Shown here: positions 1-4,961 of the stretch, one piece after another
Numbering within the stretch: the stretch's first letter is position 1
Layout: every line of letters starts with the position of its first letter
Source of the DNA: Chitinophagaceae bacterium
Lineage (GTDB): Bacteria; Bacteroidota; Bacteroidia; Chitinophagales; Chitinophagaceae
Assembly (NCBI GenBank): GCA_003136915.1
Contig: PLEB01000215.1
Location: 1 to 5,536 of the forward strand
DNA length: 5,536 nucleotides
Direction: 5' to 3'
The notes under the pieces: model-generated
Told to the model about the DNA's origin: nothing
The model's input: only the letters and a program-made list of their open reading frames with translations
Database searches by the model: none
Translations under genes and position numbers: made by a program

Positions 1-1789
1 CAAGGGAATTGACTCGATATGTATAAGGATTGCCAGTGTTACCCAGGATCAGCGCTTTGTTCGTTCCGGCCGGATTACCTGCAATATCATATTTGGGTAG
101 AAGGGGAGATAAAATAAAAAGTGCCGCAATATCGCCAGTAGCAGAACGACCTTCAGAGTTCTGGGTGCTGTAGGACAATTCCACATTTTCTCCAATGCGC
201 AGCCAGGGCTCTATCTTAAACTGCGTATTGACACGCAGGGATAATCGCTTGAAATAAGAATTCAGCAAAATTCCTTTGTCATCTAAGAAGCCCAGAGTGA
301 TCGCATAATTACTTTTATCAGTAGCACCGCTCACACTGATCTGGTGATTTTGCGTCATGGCGGGTTTGAATAATTCTTTCCACCAGTCAGTGCCCAGTTT
401 ATTGGCTTTAATAATCCTGTAATTCGCATAATTATATAATGATGGGTCGGCCGCCGGGTCGCCAGCCTTTACACCAACATTTGTTCCGGTTGCTTCAATA
501 ATGTAATCTGGTAGGAGTGGACTGCCGCCAGTAGTATCATAGAAACTTTCATAGGGAAAAGCCAGATTGGTATTTCTATATGAATTGTATAGTGCATCGG
601 CCTGCTGTTGAGGAGTAATTAAGGAAAACAGATTCTTGGGTGTCTGCTCACCAATATAGGTATCATATTGTAAGCGGGGTGCACCCAGCTTACCTGTTTT
701 TGTCGTAATAACTACGACCCCATTACTGCCTTCAGATCCATACAAGGCAATCAGGGATGGATCTTTTAATATTGTTATACTCTCAATTTCTCCTGTGTTT
801 AACAAATTGGAAATATTTTGACTGCCGTTACCGGTTCCCATTCTTATTTGTACTCCATCTATTACATACAACGGATCATTATTACCCAGTGTACCCACAC
901 CCCGTATGCGAACTGTTTGCGCGCTTCCCGGGCCCCCTTGGCCGTCAACAGTTACACCCGCTACGCGGCCCTCCAACACGCTTTCGATACTAGTCACCGG
1001 CGTTTTCTCAACCACGTCAGCAGATATCGTAGAAGCCGCCCCTGTAACATCTCTTCGGGATTGTTTGGAATAACCTGTAACAATCACCTCATTCATCGCA
1101 TTGTTATTTGATTTCAGTTGGAAACTCAATTCCAATACCTGGTTATCGGTTATAGTTACTTCCTGAACAATTGTTTCAAAACCTATACCCGAAACTCTAA
1201 GGGAATATTTTCCGGATTTTACTCCAGCAATTGTAAATTCACCCAGGTCGTTTGCAGCAGCGCCCTTATGCTCTCCCACTAATTCAACAGAGGCTCCCAA
1301 AATCGGTTCTCCTTTTTCATTGGTGATCTTTCCTTTTATACTGCCATCATCCGGGGGACTGATCTGCGAAGTAACGGCTGCGGCCACTTCTTTTTCTTTT
1401 TGAAATATGATGATCTTATTCCTGACCAGCCGGTAGGACAAATCGGTATTGCCCAAAAGTATTTCGAGCAGGTTTTGAAGCGTGTAATTATCTTTCGGAA
1501 GGGTGATATTGCGGTAATTATCAACTTCTTTTTTGTTATAGGCAAACCTGAAATCTGTTTGCTTTTCAATTCTGTTAAAAGCGGTTTTTAGCGATTCATT
1601 GTTGAGCTCAAGGCTTACTTTCACGTCATTAAGTCCCTGGGCTTTTCCCGAACCGGCCATGAGCATTTGCAAACCGCTGCAACTGATGGCTACTATAAAA
1701 CAACTTACTCTCATGATCCGGGATTTAGTTTTACTGGTTGACACAGCAGGTAACGCATGCATCAATCCCTCAGCAGGAAATAATTTCAT
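1..1789 (-). CDS. SusC/RagA-family TonB-dependent outer-membrane porin with STN domain (5' part; 3' end off window)
   Basis: This is the N-terminal 596 residues of a TonB-linked outer-membrane transporter that would import a glycan or other nutrient with a SusD-like lipoprotein. The frame is open from the ATG at 1789 to the window edge with no frameshift. Visible parts in order are a basic N-terminal extension (1-25), a signal-peptide hydrophobic core (about 27-45), an STN domain (about 56-128), a carboxypeptidase-regulatory-like beta-sandwich (about 150-228), a junction with NEVIVTGY (233-240), and a plug domain (about 243-366). The plug carries the SusC hallmarks RIRG (294-297), DPLYVIDGV (305-313), and ALYGSEGSNGVVVITTKTG (348-366). 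Early barrel strands follow. Family members usually have about 1000-1150 residues, so roughly 400-550 are missing. STN-bearing members normally signal to a FecR protein, which fits the fecR gene 82 bp upstream. The start could instead be ATG 1714 (residue 26). The substrate cannot be told from this fragment. Confidence 0.96.
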   Translation of the reverse strand, partial: MKLFPAEGLMHALPAVSTSKTKSRIMRVSCFIVAISCSGLQMLMAGSGKAQGLNDVKVSLELNNESLKTAFNRIEKQTDFRFAYNKKEVDNYRNITLPKDNYTLQNLLEILLGNTDLSYRLVRNKIIIFQKEKEVAAAVTSQISPPDDGSIKGKITNEKGEPILGASVELVGEHKGAAANDLGEFTIAGVKSGKYSLRVSGIGFETIVQEVTITDNQVLELSFQLKSNNNAMNEVIVTGYSKQSRRDVTGAASTISADVVEKTPVTSIESVLEGRVAGVTVDGQGGPGSAQTVRIRGVGTLGNNDPLYVIDGVQIRMGTGNGSQNISNLLNTGEIESITILKDPSLIALYGSEGSNGVVVITTKTGKLGAPRLQYDTYIGEQTPKNLFSLITPQQQADALYNSYRNTNLAFPYESFYDTTGGSPLLPDYIIEATGTNVGVKAGDPAADPSLYNYANYRIIKANKLGTDWWKELFKPAMTQNHQISVSGATDKSNYAITLGFLDDKGILLNSYFKRLSLRVNTQFKIEPWLRIGENVELSYSTQNSEGRSATGDIAALFILSPLLPKYDIAGNPAGTNKALILGNTGNPYTYRVNSL

Positions 1790-1824
1790 AGTTTTGATAT
1801 GTTTTAAATAATTACACCCTAATT

Positions 1825-1834
1825 GTTTATAAAC
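1825..1834. promoter_or_regulatory. 10-bp perfect palindrome in the fecR-susC gap
   Basis: GTTTATAAAC is a perfect palindrome lying 36-45 bp upstream of the porin ATG at 1789. It could be a protein-binding site or part of the porin promoter region. No housekeeping Bacteroidota promoter (TANNTTTG) is visible on the minus strand of this gap, as expected if the porin is transcribed by the neighbouring ECF sigma factor or by read-through from fecR. The palindrome is real; the role is a guess, since AT-rich palindromes of this size also arise by chance. Confidence 0.3.
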
Positions 1835-1837
1835 GGC

Positions 1838-1869
1838 TACATCCCGGATCCACCCGGGGTGTATTTTTT
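1838..1869 (+). terminator. Hairpin plus T-run between susC and fecR, reading toward fecR
   Basis: The arms TACATCCCGG (1838-1847) and CCGGGGTGTA (1854-1863) pair over 10 positions with one U-G wobble and a 6-nt loop, and six T residues follow at 1864-1869. The shape is that of an intrinsic terminator on the plus strand, which would stop antisense transcription entering the 3' end of fecR (its stop codon is at 1872-1874). For minus-strand transcripts the wobble becomes an A-C mismatch and no U-run follows, so it should not block fecR-to-susC read-through efficiently. It may instead fold in the porin leader. Confidence 0.4.
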
Positions 1870-1871
1870 AG

Positions 1872-2900
1872 TTATTCACTACATCCTTTTCCATTGATGC
1901 TTATTTTATTATTTTGAATTGAGAAATCGGATCTGGTAACACCGCAGATTACCGTTAGTATTTCTTCCAGCATATCATCATCAGAAAATGTGGCCGTGAC
2001 CCTGCAATTCTTAATAGCAGGGTTGATGAACTCCACTGAGGTGCCGAACCGCAGTTCGATCCTTTTTGCTGCTTCGGCCATCGTAATATCATTAAAGGCG
2101 ATTTCTTCGGGTTTCCAGGCAACGACAACTTTGCTGTCGACCGATTTCTCTACATATTCCTCCGTTTTCCTGCTAAAACTAATTTGCTGGTTGGCCGTGA
2201 TCAGGCCCAGACTTTTGTTTTCGTTCAGCACCTGAACTTTTCCGCGGGTAACAGTGACCCTTATAGATTCATCACCGGGATATGCCTTAATGTCAAATGT
2301 GGTTCCCAATACCTTGGTTACAATTTTACCGGTATGCACGAGGAAAGGCTTTTTCGGATCGTGTTTGATATCGAAATAAGCCTCGCCGCTCAGAAAGATC
2401 TCCCTGGTTTTACCGGAGAAAGCAGAGGGATAATCTAGCCGGGTGTCAGCATTCAGAATGACCGTGCTTCCGTCAGGCAAATGAATGATTTGTCTTTTGT
2501 TGACCCGCGGGGAATCTCGAGGCTTTACTACATCTGTGGTGGCTGTATGCGGCCTTCCCTCACTTCCGAATTTATTATTGAGATACCAATACAGGCCTGA
2601 TCCGGAAAATATAATCGCCGCAGCCGCGGCAATCCGGAGCCAGCCGCGCTTTCTTTTTATCCGGATCTCAGGCAGTCTTTCCTCCGAACGGATGACCGTA
2701 TCATACATCTTGTTCCAGTCAACCGGATAGGAAGTATCGTTGGCTTTTACCTCCTCCCAAAGTTCCTGCATGCGGCCGGAAAGGGCAGCGCCAGCATTAT
2801 CCTCCTGCAAAAGGTTTATGAGCTCTTCCAATTCTTCCCTGCTGCAAATACGTTGAAGATGTTTGTCAAAAAGATAATTTATCCGGGCTGAACGGTCCAT
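1872..2900 (-). CDS. FecR-family anti-sigma factor / sigma regulator
   Basis: This 342-residue inner-membrane protein holds the neighbouring ECF sigma factor inactive and relays the signal from the outer-membrane porin. The N-terminal cytoplasmic part (1-85) would bind the sigma factor. A basic stretch KRKR (82-85) precedes a single membrane segment (about 87-106), giving an N-in, C-out topology. The periplasmic FecR domain follows (about 136-230, with LPDGSTVILNADTRLDYP at 141-158 and FLSGEAYFDI at 169-178), and then a DUF4974-type C-terminal domain (about 267-337) that typically contacts the porin's STN domain. Length and domain order match the Bacteroidota FecR family. It starts 92 bp after the sigma gene and no Shine-Dalgarno sequence is evident, which is usual for this phylum. 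Three cysteines (299, 319, 340) lie in the periplasmic part, the last only three residues from the end. Confidence 0.95.
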   Translation of the reverse strand: MDRSARINYLFDKHLQRICSREELEELINLLQEDNAGAALSGRMQELWEEVKANDTSYPVDWNKMYDTVIRSEERLPEIRIKRKRGWLRIAAAAAIIFSGSGLYWYLNNKFGSEGRPHTATTDVVKPRDSPRVNKRQIIHLPDGSTVILNADTRLDYPSAFSGKTREIFLSGEAYFDIKHDPKKPFLVHTGKIVTKVLGTTFDIKAYPGDESIRVTVTRGKVQVLNENKSLGLITANQQISFSRKTEEYVEKSVDSKVVVAWKPEEIAFNDITMAEAAKRIELRFGTSVEFINPAIKNCRVTATFSDDDMLEEILTVICGVTRSDFSIQNNKISINGKGCSE

Positions 2901-2992
2901 AAAAACAGAATGTATGGCAAGAAAATCTGGCCTTTGTTCAATAAAGACACCGGGAAGCGGAGAAAGGACTAGTGAAAGAAAAATTTTATTTC

Positions 2993-3529
2993 TTACACTT
3001 GGGCTAAACCCATCAGGAGAACGGTTACTGCATTCAGTACAGCAAGGTATTTACGAATGAATTTTATGGCGAAAACGAGATGGTTTTTTACAGTATTGGG
3101 AGAGACCTGGAGCCGGCCGGCAATTTGCTGGTGATTCAGACCCTGGTCACGGCTCAAACGATAGACCAGGCGTTGCCGGGGTGGGAGCAGGATAAGGGCT
3201 TCCTGCAGCAGCTTATTCTGGTCGGAAACAAAAACCATTTCCTCCACATTATTATAACCCGGCATCATGCGGGCCTGCATTTCGCGCAATATTTTCGATT
3301 CCAGTGCCGCTCTTCGGAGAAAATTAAGGGCTTTGTTACGGGCAATGGTGAGGATATAGGCTTCCGGATTATCCAGCCCGTTCAGCATATCCCGGCAAAG
3401 CCAGAGTTTAATGAAAATTTCCTGGGTGATCTCTTCAGCAATGTAAGGTGAGTGTGAAACCGCAAGCACGTAACCGAAGACCCTGTTTTTATAGATGTCA
3501 AACAGACACTTAAAATCGCGCTCATTCAT
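2993..3529 (-). CDS. ECF RNA polymerase sigma-70 factor, Bacteroidetes FecI-like type
   Basis: This 178-residue extracytoplasmic-function sigma factor directs RNA polymerase to the uptake genes when released by FecR. Region 2 spans about residues 7-73, with AEEITQEIFIKLW (31-43) and AYILTIARNKALNFLRR (57-73), the core-binding and -10 recognition helices. Region 4 spans about 105-160, with LPPRQRLVYRL (115-125) and a helix-turn-helix (131-151, including SPNTVKNHL). No sigma region 3 is present, as expected for ECF factors. A hydrophobic tail (about 161-176) follows region 4. I chose the ATG at 3529 because GGGGAG lies a few bases upstream and the protein then begins MNERDF, typical of the family. 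An ATG at 3553 would add eight residues that look non-conserved. Gene order sigma-fecR-susC on one strand supports the role. The family resembles TIGR02985-type sigma factors, judged by eye. Confidence 0.95.
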   Translation of the reverse strand: MNERDFKCLFDIYKNRVFGYVLAVSHSPYIAEEITQEIFIKLWLCRDMLNGLDNPEAYILTIARNKALNFLRRAALESKILREMQARMMPGYNNVEEMVFVSDQNKLLQEALILLPPRQRLVYRLSRDQGLNHQQIAGRLQVSPNTVKNHLVFAIKFIRKYLAVLNAVTVLLMGLAQV

Positions 3530-3589
3530 ATGGCTCTCCCCACAGGCAGGCATGGCGGCAGTTTTGGATCGTTAAAGCATTCGGTACTA

Positions 3590-3597
3590 TAAAAGTA
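3590..3597 (-). promoter_or_regulatory. Possible -7 element for the sigma gene
   Basis: The minus strand reads TACTTTTA here, seven of eight matches to the Bacteroidota -7 consensus TANNTTTG. It would place transcription start about 50-55 bases before the ATG at 3529. No TTTG -33 element is seen at the right distance upstream, so this is a weak call in an AT-rich stretch. Confidence 0.25.
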
Positions 3598-3693
3598 ATG
3601 AATTATCAATTATACATTTATTTTTTAATTTATCGCAATGCATGCAGCGTTTTGACAGGTAGATGAAATCGGACCCGTTTAAACATTGCTTCC

Positions 3694-3713
3694 ATGAAAT
3701 CAATTTATTTCAT
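3694..3713. repeat. Small inverted repeat in the sigma-tRNA intergenic region
   Basis: ATGAAAT (3694-3700) and ATTTCAT (3707-3713) form a perfect 7-bp inverted repeat with a 6-nt spacer. A direct copy ATGAAATC also occurs at 3663-3670, 31 bp from the second copy at 3694-3701, close to three helical turns. The arrangement could be an operator upstream of the sigma gene, but the sequence is AT-rich and chance is a fair explanation. The rest of 3530-3779 shows no gene. Confidence 0.3.
3695..3710 (+). repeat. Direct repeat copy 1 bracketing tRNA-Ser
   Basis: TGAAATCAATTTATTT matches the segment at 3901-3916 at 15 of 16 positions in the same orientation. The other copy starts just after the tRNA. 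The repeat is AT-rich and its role is unknown. Confidence 0.35.
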
Positions 3714-3779
3714 TCATAAATGCAGGTAATTTCACTGCCGCTCCCGGCTGAGCCGTCCATGAAGGCCGTTCAAGTATAT

Positions 3780-3809
3780 TTTGTGATTTGCCTTCAAACC
3801 CTAATTTTG
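3780..3809 (+). promoter_or_regulatory. Bacteroidota-type promoter for tRNA-Ser
   Basis: A TTTG at 3780-3783 and TAATTTTG at 3802-3809 are separated by 18 bp. The second element is an exact match to the TANNTTTG -7 consensus known from Bacteroides housekeeping promoters, and the first matches the -33 element at roughly the usual spacing. Start of transcription would fall around 3812-3815, so the primary transcript begins at or within a few bases of the mature tRNA 5' end. Confidence 0.6.
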
Positions 3810-3814
3810 CACGC

Positions 3815-3899
3815 GGAGAGATGGCAGAGTGGTCTATTGCGGCGGTCTTGAAAACCGTTGAAGGTCAAACTTCCGGGGGTTCGAATCCCTCTCTCTCCG
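3815..3899 (+). tRNA. tRNA-Ser (anticodon UGA)
   Basis: This is a complete 85-nt class II tRNA. The 7-bp acceptor stem pairs GGAGAGA (3815-3821) with TCTCTCC (3892-3898), and the discriminator G at 3899 is the usual serine base. The D-arm starts near 3824. The anticodon stem pairs 3842-3846 with 3854-3858 around loop CTTGAAA (3847-3853), giving anticodon TGA (3849-3851), which reads UCA and probably other UCN codons. A long variable arm follows with GAAG...CTTC pairing (3860-3873), diagnostic of tRNA-Ser. The T-arm (3875-3891) has loop TTCGAAT. CCA is not encoded and must be added after transcription. It is a single gene with its own promoter and terminator. The opposite-strand frame here is a known kind of spurious tRNA-antisense ORF. 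Confidence 0.97.
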
Positions 3900-3900
3900 C

Positions 3901-3916
3901 TGAAATCAATTAATTT
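3901..3916 (+). repeat. Direct repeat copy 2 bracketing tRNA-Ser
   Basis: TGAAATCAATTAATTT begins two bases after the discriminator of the tRNA and matches 3695-3710 at 15 of 16 positions. It lies in the short tRNA trailer before the terminator hairpin. Confidence 0.35.
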
Positions 3917-3934
3917 AGGTAAAACTAAATATCG

Positions 3935-3968
3935 AAAGCCCGCAAATACAGTGTTTGCGGGCTTTTTT
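3935..3968 (+). terminator. Intrinsic terminator of tRNA-Ser
   Basis: GCCCGCAAA (3938-3946) pairs perfectly with TTTGCGGGC (3954-3962) around a 7-nt loop. The flanking AAA/TTT (3935-3937 with 3963-3965) extends the stem to 12 bp, and the T-tract runs through 3968 and, after one G, on to 3975. It is a strong Rho-independent terminator 36 nt after the tRNA. No gene converges on it from the right at close range. Confidence 0.9.
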
Positions 3969-3973
3969 GTTTT

Positions 3974-4087
3974 TTGACTACATTTACCCTTCCGCCAGAT
4001 GAAGAAACAATTCAGCGGTTGAACTCGCTTGCTAAACAATATCCCTTTTGCATTTTGCATCGGTATCGGGAACATTCACCAAAATAG
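3974..4087 (+). other. Weak 37-codon open frame after the tRNA terminator
   Basis: From TTG at 3974 to TAG at 4085-4087 the plus strand encodes 37 residues, including LPPDEETIQRLNSLAKQYPF. The composition reads like a real amphipathic protein segment rather than random frame. There is no ATG, no ribosome binding site, and the start sits inside the terminator T-tract, so it is more likely a remnant of a lost gene or chance than a functional gene. Confidence 0.15.
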
Positions 4088-4265
4088 CTACGTCAACAAT
4101 TCGAATTTCCGTAAAACTGCGATATGTGAGGACTGTCACGCCGGTGACATATTGAACCGGATTAATCCCTTTTTTGTGGCTTTTTTATTAAGGCAATATC
4201 TCACTCATCTTATTGCGTTTTAACTGCTGAGTTCTGATCATGACGCCAAATCCATCAACTATAGC
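4088..4265. other. Intergenic stretch with no convincing gene
   Basis: Together with 3969-4087 this is nearly 300 bp between the tRNA terminator and the stop of the membrane-protein gene. All six frames are short or interrupted and none carries a recognisable motif. It contains a compact hairpin (4134-4149) and two T6 runs near 4171-4176 and 4182-4187. The stem before the T-runs (CCGGT at 4141-4145 with ACCGG) is only 5 bp, so I do not call a terminator. Confidence 0.5.
4134..4149. repeat. Compact tetraloop hairpin
   Basis: TGTCAC (4134-4139) and GTGACA (4144-4149) pair perfectly around a GCCG tetraloop. An outer ATATGT (4122-4127) can alternatively pair with ACATAT (4147-4152). No T-run follows on either strand, so a simple terminator is unlikely. 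It may be an operator or just a chance dyad. Confidence 0.3.
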
Positions 4266-4805
4266 TCAAGCCGCGCAACCATAAGTCATCAGGGTGTTCG
4301 CTATTTGCAAGGAAATGATATGATGATAAAGTAACAGAAACCCTCCAACAGCCACCATACAGATCCAAATCCCCAAAATGTAGTAAGAGTTGTGCTTTAT
4401 GACTCTGGCCAGAGGAAAAAAATGCAGGCACGCAATGAAAGCGAAGCATGGGATTAACCAGTGCTCTCGCTGCCATCTCAATAATATCATCCAGGTTATC
4501 AAAATGGCAATTCCCTCAAAAATGAAAATAAGAGCGAATAGCCATTGCCGCTTCTTTTCCTGTGCAGGATCCATTGCGTAGAGGTCTGTCAACTCATCCT
4601 GGGGAAGACTATCCTCCAGTTCATAGAGTTTTATAGAGTACAAACCCAGCCATACAACCAAAATAAGGACTATTATGGCACCCAAAGCATAGTCGCTGAA
4701 ATCCCAGGAATATTCTCCAATCATAACCCAGGGCATTGCAAAAAGTATCATATGGAAGAGTTCACTCCTTTGACCTTCTACACTCTTTTGAGTTAGTCTA
4801 TTCAT
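4266..4805 (-). CDS. Unrecognised multi-pass membrane protein, 179 residues
   Basis: I cannot assign this protein to a family with confidence. It has four or five likely membrane segments: possibly about 16-30, then about 40-59, 88-108, 115-134 and 141-165. A charged, acidic loop lies between the second and third (61-87, including YELEDSLPQDELTDLY), and the segment FFPLARVIKH (129-138) sits before the last helix. There is no signal peptide cleavage motif and no catalytic motif. The length and hydrophobic pattern suggest a complete small integral membrane protein of the domain-of-unknown-function kind. The start ATG at 4805 is the natural one, but no Shine-Dalgarno sequence or consensus promoter is visible upstream. 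The gene lies 156 bp downstream of a universal stress protein gene on the same strand, with a hairpin terminator between, so it is probably transcribed separately. The protein is likely real; its function is unknown. Confidence 0.8.
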   Translation of the reverse strand: MNRLTQKSVEGQRSELFHMILFAMPWVMIGEYSWDFSDYALGAIIVLILVVWLGLYSIKLYELEDSLPQDELTDLYAMDPAQEKKRQWLFALIFIFEGIAILITWMILLRWQREHWLIPCFAFIACLHFFPLARVIKHNSYYILGIWICMVAVGGFLLLYHHIISLQIANTLMTYGCAA

Positions 4806-4891
4806 CGATTAGGAAGTTTTATTATGCTTGTGTTTCATTTATAAAATCCTTTTCAATAGGAGAAATCTACTAATCCGATGTTTTAAGAAGA

Positions 4892-4913
4892 GATCCCTGC
4901 GAAAACAGGGATC
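4892..4913 (-). terminator. Hairpin terminator after the universal stress protein gene
   Basis: GATCCCTG (4892-4899) and CAGGGATC (4906-4913) form a perfect 8-bp stem with a 6-nt loop, 48 bp beyond the stop codon of the stress protein gene. On the minus strand it is followed by TCTTCTT, a pyrimidine-rich but imperfect U-tract. The plus strand has no T-run after it, so it most likely ends the minus-strand transcript. Confidence 0.55.
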
Positions 4914-4961
4914 GTTAAACGGCAAGTGCTACATCGAAGGATTTAGTAGTCATTATTTTAG

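Noticed and set aside
757..1111. Overlapping plus-strand frames of 78 and 97 residues.
   Set aside because: They lie antisense to the continuous porin reading frame, which carries the conserved plug motifs.
1990..2730. Three plus-strand frames of about 81-84 residues opposite fecR.
   Set aside because: They are shadows of the fecR coding frame, with no motifs of their own.
2973..2998. AT-rich inverted repeat at the sigma gene stop (GTGAAAGAAA with TTTCTTACAC).
   Set aside because: The stem is nearly all A-T pairs with a mismatch and no T-run on the minus strand, and fecR follows in the same direction, so a terminator is not supported.
3794..4075. 93-residue minus-strand open frame containing RGIRTPGSLTFNGF and PLCHLS.
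   Set aside because: Its recognisable part is the reverse complement of tRNA-Ser, a well-known spurious ORF type, and the rest crosses the terminator hairpin.
3880..4110. Possible attachment site using the tRNA-Ser 3' end (TTCGAAT recurs near 4100).
   Set aside because: Only a 7-bp palindromic core recurs and there is no integrase or phage gene in the window.
4029..4223. Plus-strand frame with CEDCHAGD, resembling a cytochrome-like CxxCH motif.
   Set aside because: The actual spacing is C-E-D-C-H, a real CxxCH string, but the 64-residue frame has no signal peptide, no start context and no cytochrome fold features; one match in a short frame is likely chance.
4255..4476. 73-residue minus-strand frame overlapping the membrane-protein gene.
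   Set aside because: It is an alternate frame within the better-supported 179-residue membrane protein and has weaker composition.
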